From Ornithinibacillus xuwenensis (GTDB lineage Bacteria > Bacillota > Bacilli > Bacillales > Amphibacillaceae), in assembly GCF_039614845.1 (NCBI RefSeq), contig NZ_JBDIML010000001.1, forward strand, positions 372,001-436,000: a stretch of 64,000 nt of DNA, given 5' to 3'. Under the pieces are notes generated by a model that saw nothing but the letters and a program-made list of their open reading frames with translations, ran no database searches and was not told where the DNA came from. Shown in pieces: positions 34,738-43,638 of this stretch. Numbering within the stretch: position 1 is the first letter of the stretch; the number at the start of each line of letters is the position of its first letter. A program made the position numbers and the translations under genes.

Positions 34738-36450
34738 ATGTTAACCGAATTATCAATTCGAAATTTTGCTATCATTGATCAAATTGCGATTACCTTTAAT
34801 GATGGTCTAACCGTATTATCAGGTGAAACAGGCGCAGGTAAATCAATTATTATCGATGCAATTCAATTACTTGCGGGTGGACGAGCATCTGTGGAATTTG
34901 TTAGACATGGAGAAGAAAAAGCAGAAATCGAAGGATTGTTTTTAATCGATTCTAGCTCACACCCAATTTATAGTGTTGGAAAACAATTTGGAGTAGACAT
35001 TCAAGATAATGAAGTAGTATTAAATCGAGTTATTACGGCATCTGGTAAAAGTATCTGTCGTATAAACGGAAAATTAGTTACTCTTGCTATTCTGAGAGAG
35101 TTCGGAAAAACACTGATTGATATTCATAGTCAACATGAAACACAATCCTTAATGGTCCCAGAAAATCACATTGAGCTTTTAGATTTGTATAATCGTGATG
35201 AAATCATGCAAGTAAAAGAAGAATATTCAATATTATATAATCAGCTACAAACGCTTCAAAAACGATACAAAGAGTTAAATGAAAATGAACAAGAAATGGC
35301 ACAGCGACTGGACCTGCTTGAATTTCAATTAACTGAATTGGAGAAAGCAAATCTAGAACCTGATGAAGATATAGTATTAGAAAAAGAGCGCAACCAATTA
35401 ATGAACTATGAAAAAATCTATACCGCTATCATGAATGCCTATAATGCTTTGTATGGTGAACAAAAAGGCTTAGAGTGGTTAAATATTGGTCAAAGTGCAT
35501 TAGAGGAGAATAGTCAATTAGATGAATTTATATTAAAGAAGTCAGAAGAACTATCGAATCATTACTATATGCTAGAAGACCTGACATTTGAATTAAGTAA
35601 TTATATTGAGTCTCTAGAGTATGATCCTAACAGGCTGAATGAAATCGAAGGAAGACTTGCAGAGATTAGCCGATTAAAAAAGAAATACGGGTCAACTGTT
35701 GCAGAGATGCTCGACTATATGGGAACGATTGAAGAAGAAATTGAGCAAATTAAGAACAAGGAATCTCATCTTCAAAAGTTAGAAAATGAAATAGATGATG
35801 TCCGTCAAGATGCATTCCTCGAAGCAAAACAATTACATGATCTACGAAAGAAAGCAGCAGATTCATTAATTTCAGAGGTTCATGTAGAATTAAAGGATTT
35901 ATACTTGGAAAAAGCGTCATTTTCCATTCAATTTAAACCGGATTCTTCGGAAAATAGTGTAGAGCTCTATAAAAATGGCTTTGACCACATTCGATTTTTA
36001 ATTTCCACGAATAAAGGTGAGCCACTTAAAGAAATTAGTAAAGTTGCTTCTGGTGGAGAGTTATCCAGAATAATGCTGGTGCTTAAGAAATTATTTGCAA
36101 AGCATCAAGGTGTAACGAGTGTCATTTTCGATGAAGTGGATACCGGCGTAAGCGGACGTGTTGCACAAGCAATAGCTGAGAAGATATATCAAATTTCAAA
36201 TGAATCACAAGTGCTATGTATTACACATTTACCTCAAGTGGCTGCAATGGCAGATACGCATATGCTTATCGAAAAAATGGAAGTAGGTAGTCGCACAGCA
36301 ACACAAGTAACGGATTTAACAGAGCATGAGCAGATAAGTGAGCTAAGCAGAATGATAACAGGTACGAAGCTTACAGATACAGCAAAAGAACATGCGAAAG
36401 AGCTCCTGGAATTAGCTCAAAACTTTAAAAAGATATCGATTATGAATTAA
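34738..36450 (+). CDS. recN: DNA repair protein RecN
   Basis: A 570-residue SMC-like ATPase acting early at double-strand breaks. N-terminal Walker A GETGAGKS (29-36), long coiled-coil arms (about 155-215 and 280-370), and the C-terminal ABC signature ASGGELSR with Walker B VIFDEVDTGVSG and D-loop. GGGGTGAGG precedes the ATG. Often LexA-regulated, but I saw no LexA box right upstream; it is probably the end of the nusB-recN run. Confidence 0.97.
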   Translation: MLTELSIRNFAIIDQIAITFNDGLTVLSGETGAGKSIIIDAIQLLAGGRASVEFVRHGEEKAEIEGLFLIDSSSHPIYSVGKQFGVDIQDNEVVLNRVITASGKSICRINGKLVTLAILREFGKTLIDIHSQHETQSLMVPENHIELLDLYNRDEIMQVKEEYSILYNQLQTLQKRYKELNENEQEMAQRLDLLEFQLTELEKANLEPDEDIVLEKERNQLMNYEKIYTAIMNAYNALYGEQKGLEWLNIGQSALEENSQLDEFILKKSEELSNHYYMLEDLTFELSNYIESLEYDPNRLNEIEGRLAEISRLKKKYGSTVAEMLDYMGTIEEEIEQIKNKESHLQKLENEIDDVRQDAFLEAKQLHDLRKKAADSLISEVHVELKDLYLEKASFSIQFKPDSSENSVELYKNGFDHIRFLISTNKGEPLKEISKVASGGELSRIMLVLKKLFAKHQGVTSVIFDEVDTGVSGRVAQAIAEKIYQISNESQVLCITHLPQVAAMADTHMLIEKMEVGSRTATQVTDLTEHEQISELSRMITGTKLTDTAKEHAKELLELAQNFKKISIMN

Positions 36451-36463
36451 TCCTTTCTTCGTG

Positions 36464-36491
36464 CCAGATACTTATTGTATCTGGTTTTTTT
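36464..36491 (+). terminator. Terminator of recN
   Basis: CCAGATAC (36464-36471) pairs perfectly with GTATCTGG (36477-36484), loop TTATT, followed by seven Ts. Confidence 0.92.
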
Positions 36492-36629
36492 ATTTATACA
36501 TTATTCTAAAAGGAAATGTTACACATCTTTTCTTAACTTTTCCCAGTTTAAAAAACATCATTAAAGGTCACATTAGAAATACAGATATAAAATATGGTAT
36601 GGGTTTAGGAACAAGGAGAGTGGACATTC

Positions 36630-37916
36630 GTGAAATATAAAGATAAAATTCGAATCGTAACTGGAGTTGTACTTCTTCTCGCATTGTTAATTGTTCCTTT
36701 TACGCCCCCAATACAAAATTATTTTACCATTCCCAATAACATTACTACCTTTCAAAATCAATTTCCCATGGAGGTTCCGAATCTTGGAAAAGCAGTACAT
36801 GTTGAAGCAGCAGCTAGTAATAGTAGAGAATCTGTTGACGCTTCGAGTTTCCATGTGAACGAGCCTGGTGAACAAGAGCTTATTTATTCTTTAGCTGGAT
36901 TACCTATAAAAAAAGTTGACGTCAATGTATTAAAGGATGTAAAAGTAATACCTGGAGGTCAATCAATTGGTGTTCAATTACAGACATTAGGTGTATTAGT
37001 AGTTGGGCATCATCTTGTAAATGGAGAATCTGGTACGCTTTCACCAGGAGAGGACGCCAACATCAAAGTTGGTGACGTCATTATGGAAATCGACGGACAA
37101 GAAATTGAGGAAATGAAGGACGTCAAGCCAATTGTAGAAGCAGCAGGAAAGGATTCTAAAGCATTGAATGTAAAGGTTAAACGTGGCAAGGAAACCTTTA
37201 CAACTCAACTTCAACCTGTATTAGATAAAAAGGATAATGAATATCGGATCGGATTATATATCCGCGACTCAGCAGCCGGAATTGGAACCATGACCTTCTA
37301 TGAACCCAATAGTAAGAAATATGGAGCATTAGGACACGTTATTTCTGATATGGATACGAAGAAGCCTATTGAAATACACAATGGAACAATCGTAAAATCC
37401 ACCGTAACATCGATCCAAAAAGGAAATAATGGAACTCCAGGTGAGAAGCAAGCTAAGTTTTCCATCAAAGAAAACAAGATCGGTACGATCACCAAGAATA
37501 GTCCATTTGGGATTTTTGGTGAACTAGATGGTTCGATTAAAAATGGGAAGTATGACAAGCCAATGCCGATTGCTTTATCCCATGAGGTAAAAGAAGGACC
37601 TGCTAAGATTCTAACGGTTATCGATGGTGAAAAAGTAGAGGAATTTGATGTGGAGATTGTGAGTAGCGTTCCACAGAAATCTCCTGCCACAAAAGGGATG
37701 GTAATACAGATTACAGATCCTGAGCTTTTAGAAGCAACAGGTGGAATTGTACAGGGGATGAGCGGAAGTCCAATTATACAGGATAACAAAGTTATCGGAG
37801 CAGTAACACATGTATTTGTAAATGATCCAACAAGCGGATATGGGGTCCATATTGAATGGATGCTCCAAGATGCTGGGGTTGATATTTATGAGGATAAACA
37901 AGACAAAGCTAGCTAG
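36630..37916 (+). CDS. spoIVB: SpoIVB peptidase (S55), sporulation checkpoint protease
   Basis: A forespore-secreted serine protease that triggers pro-sigma-K processing by cleaving SpoIVFA in the intermembrane space. 428 residues: uncleaved-type N-terminal membrane helix (IVTGVVLLLALLIVPF), a PDZ domain (about 105-200; GVLVVGHHLV, IKVGDVIMEIDG), and the S55 domain with the His in YGALGHVI and catalytic Ser in VQGMSGSPII. GTG start behind AAGGAGAG. The 36492-36629 upstream gap is AT-rich; I could not place a convincing sigma-F or sigma-G promoter. Confidence 0.95.
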   Translation: MKYKDKIRIVTGVVLLLALLIVPFTPPIQNYFTIPNNITTFQNQFPMEVPNLGKAVHVEAAASNSRESVDASSFHVNEPGEQELIYSLAGLPIKKVDVNVLKDVKVIPGGQSIGVQLQTLGVLVVGHHLVNGESGTLSPGEDANIKVGDVIMEIDGQEIEEMKDVKPIVEAAGKDSKALNVKVKRGKETFTTQLQPVLDKKDNEYRIGLYIRDSAAGIGTMTFYEPNSKKYGALGHVISDMDTKKPIEIHNGTIVKSTVTSIQKGNNGTPGEKQAKFSIKENKIGTITKNSPFGIFGELDGSIKNGKYDKPMPIALSHEVKEGPAKILTVIDGEKVEEFDVEIVSSVPQKSPATKGMVIQITDPELLEATGGIVQGMSGSPIIQDNKVIGAVTHVFVNDPTSGYGVHIEWMLQDAGVDIYEDKQDKAS

Positions 37917-37925
37917 TATATGTTG

Positions 37926-37957
37926 GGAGAACCTGTAATTTCACAGGTTCTCCTTTT
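37926..37957 (+). terminator. Terminator of spoIVB
   Basis: GGAGAACCTGT (37926-37936) pairs perfectly with ACAGGTTCTCC (37943-37953), then TTTT. Confidence 0.92.
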
Positions 37958-38044
37958 CAACTATGTAGCCATTATAAATCCAAGATTGAATACTTTTCAC
38001 AGTACAGAACTCTTAAGTTTACCAATAACGACAGGTTGCATTAA

Positions 38045-38070
38045 ATATTTTTCGACAAACCGAAAAATAT
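38045..38070 (+). promoter_or_regulatory. Inverted repeat carrying a 0A box upstream of spo0A
   Basis: ATATTTTTCG (38045-38054) and CGAAAAATAT (38061-38070) form a perfect 10-bp inverted repeat around ACAAAC. The left arm runs into TTCGACA (38051-38057), the reverse complement of the Spo0A target TGTCGAA. No T-run follows, so it is unlikely to be a terminator and more likely part of spo0A autoregulation. Confidence 0.5.
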
Positions 38071-38163
38071 ATTGTCATAATATATCGAATCATAACGAAA
38101 TCAAAAGTAAAACAAAGCAAATTAAAGGAATTATAAAAAAATACAAAGTTTTTTAAATGTGAA

Positions 38164-38190
38164 GAAGGATATTTTATTCTTTTGTCGAAT
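38164..38190 (+). promoter_or_regulatory. sigma-H promoter of spo0A with overlapping 0A box
   Basis: GAAGGATAT (38164-38172) matches the sigma-H -35 consensus RnAGGAwww, and GTCGAAT (38184-38190) the -10 consensus RnnGAAT, 11 bp apart. The -10 overlaps TGTCGAA (38183-38189), a perfect Spo0A binding site. This mirrors the sporulation-induced promoter of spo0A in B. subtilis. The remaining spacer from 37958 to 38163 holds no gene. Confidence 0.75.
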
Positions 38191-38235
38191 ACATAGAGTG
38201 GACATTTAGCAGAACATTAAAGGAGGAACATGCAA

Positions 38236-39018
38236 GTGGATAAAATATCAGTATGTTTAGTGGATGACAACAGAGACTTAATCAATTTAATGGAAGAATT
38301 TTTTGAGGACCAACCTGATATCGAGGTTGTTGGAACTGCTTATAATGGTAAAGACTGTCTTACCTTAGTTGAAGAGAAGAAACCAGACGTATTAATCTTG
38401 GATATAATTATGCCACATGTCGATGGATTAGCTGTGTTAAATATGCTACGCGAAAAAGGAAAATCGAATAATGATCCGAATGTAATTATGCTTACTGCTT
38501 TTGGCCAAGAAGAAGTAATGAAAAAAGCTGTAGATTTAGGGGCATCATATTTTATTTTAAAACCATTTGATTTAGAGCATTTGGCAGATCAGGTTCGCCA
38601 AGTAAATGGCCACATGGTTCTATCCAATAGTACAAATACAGGTATTAAAAAAGAAAGAAAGAAAAAGGACTTAGAAGCAAGTATTACGAATATTATTCAT
38701 GAAATTGGTGTACCAGCACATATTAAGGGCTACATGTACCTAAGAGAAGCGATTACAATGGTATATAATGACATAGAGCTATTAGGCTCCATCACTAAGG
38801 TATTATATCCTGATATTGCGAAGAAATTTAATACAACATCTTCTCGTGTAGAACGAGCAATTCGACATGCTATAGAAGTAGCATGGAGCCGTGGTAATAT
38901 TGAGTCTATTTCGGCATTATTTGGTTATACCGTTAGTATCTCAAAAGCAAAACCGACAAACTCAGAATTTATTGCGATGGTAGCGGATCGATTACGATTA
39001 GATCATAAAGCAAGCTAA
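38236..39018 (+). CDS. spo0A: Sporulation master regulator Spo0A
   Basis: The response regulator at the end of the phosphorelay; its phosphorylated form controls entry into sporulation, biofilm and competence-related genes. Receiver domain with acidic pocket Asp10/Asp11 and phosphoacceptor Asp56 (VLILDIIMP), a basic hinge (KKERKKKD), and the Spo0A effector domain (IIHEIGVPAHIKGYMYLREAI; TTSSRVERAIRHAIEVAWSRG). I chose the GTG at 38236, 9 nt after AAAGGAGG, because it puts Asp56 at the family position; an ATG 6 nt upstream is in frame. 260 residues. Confidence 0.97.
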   Translation: MDKISVCLVDDNRDLINLMEEFFEDQPDIEVVGTAYNGKDCLTLVEEKKPDVLILDIIMPHVDGLAVLNMLREKGKSNNDPNVIMLTAFGQEEVMKKAVDLGASYFILKPFDLEHLADQVRQVNGHMVLSNSTNTGIKKERKKKDLEASITNIIHEIGVPAHIKGYMYLREAITMVYNDIELLGSITKVLYPDIAKKFNTTSSRVERAIRHAIEVAWSRGNIESISALFGYTVSISKAKPTNSEFIAMVADRLRLDHKAS

Positions 39019-39019
39019 T

Positions 39020-39063
39020 ACATAAAAAAATTACTGTATGCAGGTACAGTAATTTTTTTATGT
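39020..39063. terminator. Bidirectional terminator between spo0A and lysC
   Basis: A perfect 19-bp stem (39020-39038 with 39045-39063) with loop TGCAGG. Each arm carries a run of seven A or T, so the same hairpin can end transcription from both sides. The spo0A stop is one base before it and the lysC stop two bases after it. Confidence 0.92.
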
Positions 39064-39065
39064 GT

Positions 39066-40424
39066 TTAATTCTGTTGTTCTTCAAAAAATACCTGATATA
39101 AGGAGCGGATTGCAGGTTTTAAGTCATCTGCATCAATTCCAAACATCATGGAAACATCTGAGGATCCTTGGTTAATCATCTTGATATTCACATTTGCAGA
39201 AGTCAAGGCAGTGCTGGCTTTTTGAGCGATACCGATTGTATTCATCATTCCCTCACCAACGATCATAATTAAGGCTAGTCCATGTTGAAGTGAAACGGTA
39301 TCTGGATGTAATTCATTTTTTATGCGTTCAATAACCTTTGCCTCTTTTGCAGGCGTGAACTGTCTTTCACGAATGATGACCGATAAATCATCAATACCAG
39401 ATGGAGCGTGTTCGAATGAAATAGATTCATCTTCAAGTATCTCTAGTAGTTTACGACCAAAGCCTAATTCTCGGTTCATTAAATATTTACTAACGTATAA
39501 GGTACTAAAGCCAGAATCACTGGCAATACCGACAACGCATTTATCCTTATCTTCCTTTTTTGCTATAACAAAGGTGCCAGGGAGGTGGGGGTTATTTGTG
39601 TTCTTTATAGCTACTGGAATGCCTTGTTTGAAAGCTGGTATTAACGCTTCATCATGAAATACTGAAAAACCAGCATAGGATAATTCACGCATTTCTTTAT
39701 AAGTCAATGTTTTGATTTCTTTTGGTTGGTCTACAATCGTTGGGTTTACAGTATATACCGAATCAACATCGGTAAAGTTTTCGTATAGCGCTGCTTTTAC
39801 CCCTGCAGCAATAATAGAACCTGTTATATCCGAACCACCTCGTGAGAATGTAACTAGTTTATTATCAATTGTATAACCAAAAAAGCCGGGGATTACAATG
39901 ATCCCTTCTCTTTCCCTTAGCAAATAGAGCTTTTCAAAGCTCTCGGGTAATATCTGCGCATTGCCTGGTTCGTCAGACACGATAATACCGGCATCTTTCG
40001 GATTCACATAATGGGAAGTAAGGTCAGTTTCTGTTAGATATGCACTTACTATTTTTGCAGAGCTATCTTCTCCTATAGATTTAAGTGCATCCATTTTCAT
40101 GTTATCTGGTACATCACTATGAAGTGCCTTTAAGATTGTTTGGCGAATATCTTCAAGGAGTGACATCGGTAATGTTAAATCCTGAATAATTTCTGCAAAA
40201 CGCTTTTCGATATGTATCAGTGTTGATTCATAGTCGGTTTCTGATAAATATGCCTCACCTAGATTAATGAGGAGGTCGGTCATTTTAATGTCATCTTTAA
40301 ATCGTTTACCTGGAGCGGAAACGACAACAAACTTTCTGTCCAAATCAGTTCGAATAATGTCACAGACCTTTTTGATCTGTGTAGCATTTGCAACAGAGCT
40401 ACCCCCAAATTTTGCTACTTTCAT
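39066..40424 (-). CDS. lysC: Aspartate kinase (YclM/ThrD type)
   Basis: Phosphorylates aspartate, the first step to lysine, threonine, methionine and diaminopimelate. 452 residues: N-terminal kinase domain with KFGGSSVA, SRGGSDITGS and NFTDVDSVYTVNP, then two ACT regulatory domains (about 305-450; MIVGEGMMNTIGIAQKASTAL). The single-chain layout and length resemble the B. subtilis third isozyme rather than DapG or the alpha/beta LysC. Start at ATG 40424 (GGGAGTGG before it); the in-frame ATG at 40439 behind AGGAG is also possible. No lysine riboswitch is present. yqzF lies upstream on the same strand. Confidence 0.93.
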   Translation of the reverse strand: MKVAKFGGSSVANATQIKKVCDIIRTDLDRKFVVVSAPGKRFKDDIKMTDLLINLGEAYLSETDYESTLIHIEKRFAEIIQDLTLPMSLLEDIRQTILKALHSDVPDNMKMDALKSIGEDSSAKIVSAYLTETDLTSHYVNPKDAGIIVSDEPGNAQILPESFEKLYLLREREGIIVIPGFFGYTIDNKLVTFSRGGSDITGSIIAAGVKAALYENFTDVDSVYTVNPTIVDQPKEIKTLTYKEMRELSYAGFSVFHDEALIPAFKQGIPVAIKNTNNPHLPGTFVIAKKEDKDKCVVGIASDSGFSTLYVSKYLMNRELGFGRKLLEILEDESISFEHAPSGIDDLSVIIRERQFTPAKEAKVIERIKNELHPDTVSLQHGLALIMIVGEGMMNTIGIAQKASTALTSANVNIKMINQGSSDVSMMFGIDADDLKPAIRSLYQVFFEEQQN

Positions 40425-40480
40425 ACGATCCACTCCCATAAATCTCCTAAAAGGATTGATTAATTATTATGATGCTTTTT

Positions 40481-40693
40481 TTATACATGACGTTTACGAT
40501 CTCGATGAATAATAAAACCTCCCAAAAAGACTAGACCACCAATAAACAATATTAAGCCAAATATAAATTGGACACTAGCGTGCAGGAAAATGGGGTGGAA
40601 TTCATCGAATAAGGTATCCCTCATCAGTTTTATACCAATTGCCGCTATAATACCTGGTATAAATAGTGTTAGTGCAGCTACTATTCTAATCAT
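40481..40693 (-). CDS. yqzF: DUF2627 membrane protein (YqzF)
   Basis: A 70-residue protein with two transmembrane helices (VAALTLFIPGIIAAIGI and FIFGLILFIGGLVFLGGFII) flanking a polar MRDTLFDEFHP loop, and a basic HRDRKRHV end. These features match the DUF2627/YqzF family next to bkd genes in Bacillus; function unknown. AAAGGAGAAAG precedes the ATG. Probably read through into lysC, 41-56 nt downstream. Confidence 0.88.
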   Translation of the reverse strand: MIRIVAALTLFIPGIIAAIGIKLMRDTLFDEFHPIFLHASVQFIFGLILFIGGLVFLGGFIIHRDRKRHV

Positions 40694-40722
40694 GACTTTC
40701 TCCTTTATTTGTAACTTTTATT

Positions 40723-40731
40723 AGTATATCA
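40723..40731 (-). promoter_or_regulatory. Extended -10 promoter of yqzF
   Basis: On the minus strand, TGA followed by TATACT (40723-40728) forms an extended -10 about 30 bp before the gene; the -35 (TTTATC-like) is weak. Confidence 0.5.
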
Positions 40732-40837
40732 AAAGTTAAAAAATAGATAAAATTTTTGATTTGCCATAATTTAAATGTTAACGTATGATAGAAAAGGAGA
40801 CTCTTTTATTCGACATTTGAGATATAGAATTAACCCC

Positions 40838-40925
40838 AATATTTTTTAATATTTAAAAAATATTTTTTTATGAATCATAAATAAAGCGCTTACATTTTCA
40901 ATTGAGCACTATTTTGTATTATAAT
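40838..40925 (+). promoter_or_regulatory. bcd control region: palindrome, cre-like site and -10
   Basis: Three elements lie in the 379-bp gap before bcd. A perfect 12-bp inverted repeat, AATATTTTTTAA (40838-40849) with TTAAAAAATATT (40853-40864). A cre-like site ATAAAGCGCTTACA (40881-40894), whose reverse complement TGTAAGCGCTTTAT fits TGwAArCGyTwwCw at all but one position, suggesting CcpA control. A TATAAT (40920-40925) whose -35 (TTCAAT) is weak. A second TATAAT is at 41036-41041. I found no sigma-54 type -24/-12 promoter, unlike the B. subtilis bkd operon. Confidence 0.55.
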
Positions 40926-41072
40926 AGAAAATGTAGTGTAAAATATCATTTATATTTAGCAGGTTAATTTGCGTCAAAAATAAACAAAGAGGTTTCCATT
41001 TATTAATAGCTCATGCTGATTTAGTGAGGGTTTATTATAATAGGGATTTTTATTATTGAGGAGGAATAAGAC

Positions 41073-42167
41073 ATGGAAATATTTAAAGGTATGGAAGCAT
41101 ATGATTACGAGCAGCTTGTGTTTTGTCAAGATAAAAATTCTGGATTAAAAGCAGTAATTGCTATTCATGACACCACATTGGGGCCAGCTCTTGGAGGAAC
41201 TAGAATGTGGACGTATGATTCTGAGGAAGAAGCAATTATCGATGCAATGAGACTTGCGAAAGGTATGACCTATAAAAACGCTGCAGCAGGATTAAATCTT
41301 GGTGGTGGAAAAACAGTTATTATTGGGGATCCGAGAAAAGATAAGAACCCGGAAATGTTTCGTACATTTGGTAGATATATTCAAAGTTTAAATGGTAGAT
41401 ACATAACAGCTGAGGATGTTGGAACAACTGTTGAAGATATGGATTTAATTCACATGGAAACAGATTATGTGACTGGTATCTCACCTGAATTCGGTTCTTC
41501 TGGTAATCCATCTCCTGTTACAGCTTACGGAGTATATAAAGGAATGAAGGCAGCTGCGCTAGAAGCGTATGGTGACGATTCATTAGAAGGTAAAACAATT
41601 GCAGTTCAAGGTATCGGTAATGTAGCCTATAAACTTTGTGAATACCTCCATGAAGAAGGTGCAAAGTTAATTGTGACTGATATTAATAAAGCAGCAGTTA
41701 ATCGTGCTGTTGAAGCTTTTGATGCTAAAGCAGTTGATCCAAATGATATATATGATGTTGAGTGTGATATATATGCACCATGTGCACTCGGTGCAACGAT
41801 TAACGATGATACAGTTTCTCGTATTAAGGCAAAGGTTGTTGCGGGATCAGCAAACAATCAATTAAAAACAACAGAGCATGGTGATATATTATTTGAAAAA
41901 GGAATCGTTTATGCACCAGATTACGTCATTAACGCTGGTGGTGTAATCAATGTTGCCGATGAACTAAATGGCTATAATCAATCAAGAGCAATGAAAAAAG
42001 TAGAAGGTATTTATGATAGTCTTGTAAGAGTATTTGAAATCTCGAAGCGGGATAATATACCATCTTATTTGGCAGCTGATAGAATGGCAGAAGAGCGAAT
42101 TGAATCAATGAAAAAATCAAGAGGACAATTTTTACAAAATGGTCTGCATACATTAAGTAGAAGATAG
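41073..42167 (+). CDS. bcd: Leucine dehydrogenase
   Basis: NAD-dependent oxidative deamination of leucine, valine and isoleucine to their 2-oxo acids. 364 residues with catalytic Lys68 (TYKNAAAG) and Lys80 (LGGGK), the NAD fold VQGIGNVAYKLCEYL, and NNQL near the substrate pocket (SANNQLKTTEHG). GAGGAGG precedes the ATG. First gene of the branched-chain catabolic operon, 13 nt ahead of lpdV. ptb and buk, which flank bcd in B. subtilis, are absent. Confidence 0.96.
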   Translation: MEIFKGMEAYDYEQLVFCQDKNSGLKAVIAIHDTTLGPALGGTRMWTYDSEEEAIIDAMRLAKGMTYKNAAAGLNLGGGKTVIIGDPRKDKNPEMFRTFGRYIQSLNGRYITAEDVGTTVEDMDLIHMETDYVTGISPEFGSSGNPSPVTAYGVYKGMKAAALEAYGDDSLEGKTIAVQGIGNVAYKLCEYLHEEGAKLIVTDINKAAVNRAVEAFDAKAVDPNDIYDVECDIYAPCALGATINDDTVSRIKAKVVAGSANNQLKTTEHGDILFEKGIVYAPDYVINAGGVINVADELNGYNQSRAMKKVEGIYDSLVRVFEISKRDNIPSYLAADRMAEERIESMKKSRGQFLQNGLHTLSRR

Positions 42168-42180
42168 AGGGGAGAAAGTT

Positions 42181-43602
42181 ATGGCTCAAGAATATGATTT
42201 AGTAATACTCGGTGGTGGAACCGGAGGGTATGTTGCGGCTATTCGAGCTTCCCAACTTGGTATGAAGGTAGCAGTAGTGGAAAAAGGTGAATTAGGTGGT
42301 ACATGTCTTCACAGAGGATGTATTCCATCTAAATCTTTACTACGAAGTGCAGAAGTATTTAGACAAACTAAAAGCGCTGGTGAGTATGGCGTTCAGACAA
42401 GTGATGTGACATTAGATTTTAGTAAAGTACAGCAACGCAAGACAGATATTGTTAGTACATTACACAAAGGTGTAACTGGACTAATGAAAAAGGGGAAAAT
42501 TGACGTTTATAATGGCTATGGAAGAATTTTAGGGCCGAGTATTTTTTCTCCACTACCTGGAACGATTTCAATTGAATATGCAAATGGTGATGAAAACACG
42601 ATGATCGTTCCGAAATATGTCTTAATTGCTACTGGGTCAGCTCCTAGATCGTTACCTGGTTTGGATATTGATGGTACATTTGTTATTAGCTCGGATGAAG
42701 CATTACAAATGGAACAATTACCAAAATCAATACTTATTATCGGTGGTGGAGTAATTGGTATTGAGTGGGCTTCAATGTTAGCAGATTTCGGTGTAGATGT
42801 AACGGTTGTGGAATACTTAGACAGAATTTTGCCGACAGAAGATGAAGAAGTCGCAAAAGAAGTTGAAAAGCAGCTTAAGCGTAAAGGGGTAACCTTTGTG
42901 AAAGGTGCAAAAGTTCTTGCTGACACACTAGTAAAGGATAATGGTGTGTCAATTGAGGCGGAAATTAAAGGAGAAAATCAGTCGTTTTCTACTGAGAAGA
43001 TTCTTGTTTCTGTAGGTCGAAAAGCCAATACGACTAATATCGGTCTAGAAAATACAGATATTGTCGTTGAGAATGGTGTTATTAAAACCACTGAATATTA
43101 TCAGACAAAAGAAACTCACATCTATGCGATTGGTGATGTAATTGGTGGGATGCAATTAGCTCATGTTGCCTCCCATGAGGGTATTATTGCTGTCGAGCAT
43201 ATGGCAGGTAACACCCCTGCTCCGATTAATTATGATAATATTCCTGCATGTATCTATTCGGATCCAGAAGCAGCTAGTGTCGGTTTAACTGAACAGCAAG
43301 CCAAGGAACAAGGCTACGATATAAAAGTAGGAAAATTCCCATTCAAGGCAATTGGGAAAGCACTTGTATATGGTGAGAGTGATGGGTTCGTCAAAATCAT
43401 TATGAATAAAGCAAACGAAGATTTACTGGGAGTACATATGGTCGGACCTCATGTTACGGATATGATTTCAGAGGCAGGGTTAGCTAAGGTACTAGATGCT
43501 ACTCCATGGGAAATTGCTCATACTATCCATCCGCATCCAACATTATCTGAAATTATGGGTGAAGCTGCACTTGCAGTGGAAGGCTTACAAATACATGGTT
43601 AA
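42181..43602 (+). CDS. lpdV: Dihydrolipoyl dehydrogenase (E3) of the BKD complex
   Basis: A 473-residue FAD enzyme reoxidising the E2 lipoyl arm with NAD. FAD motif GGGTGGYVAAIRASQLG, redox disulfide GGTCLHRGCIPSK, NAD motif IGGGVIGIEWASMLADFG, FAD motif YAIGDVIGGMQLAH, and the C-terminal His-Glu pair in HPHPTLSEIM. Its position before bkdAA assigns it to the branched-chain complex. AGGGGAGAAAG upstream. Confidence 0.95.
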   Translation: MAQEYDLVILGGGTGGYVAAIRASQLGMKVAVVEKGELGGTCLHRGCIPSKSLLRSAEVFRQTKSAGEYGVQTSDVTLDFSKVQQRKTDIVSTLHKGVTGLMKKGKIDVYNGYGRILGPSIFSPLPGTISIEYANGDENTMIVPKYVLIATGSAPRSLPGLDIDGTFVISSDEALQMEQLPKSILIIGGGVIGIEWASMLADFGVDVTVVEYLDRILPTEDEEVAKEVEKQLKRKGVTFVKGAKVLADTLVKDNGVSIEAEIKGENQSFSTEKILVSVGRKANTTNIGLENTDIVVENGVIKTTEYYQTKETHIYAIGDVIGGMQLAHVASHEGIIAVEHMAGNTPAPINYDNIPACIYSDPEAASVGLTEQQAKEQGYDIKVGKFPFKAIGKALVYGESDGFVKIIMNKANEDLLGVHMVGPHVTDMISEAGLAKVLDATPWEIAHTIHPHPTLSEIMGEAALAVEGLQIHG

Positions 43603-43638
43603 AGATTGTTATTGAAAAAGAAAAGGGAGGGACTAATG

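Noticed and set aside
37920..38156. 78-codon ORF on plus after spoIVB
   Set aside because: It runs through the spoIVB terminator hairpin and the 0A-box inverted repeat, has no ribosome binding site, and its translation has no family features.
40960..40985. sigma-54 (-24/-12) promoter for the bkd operon
   Set aside because: GG and GC doublets occur in CAGGTTAATTTGCG, but they are 7 nt apart instead of the required 10.
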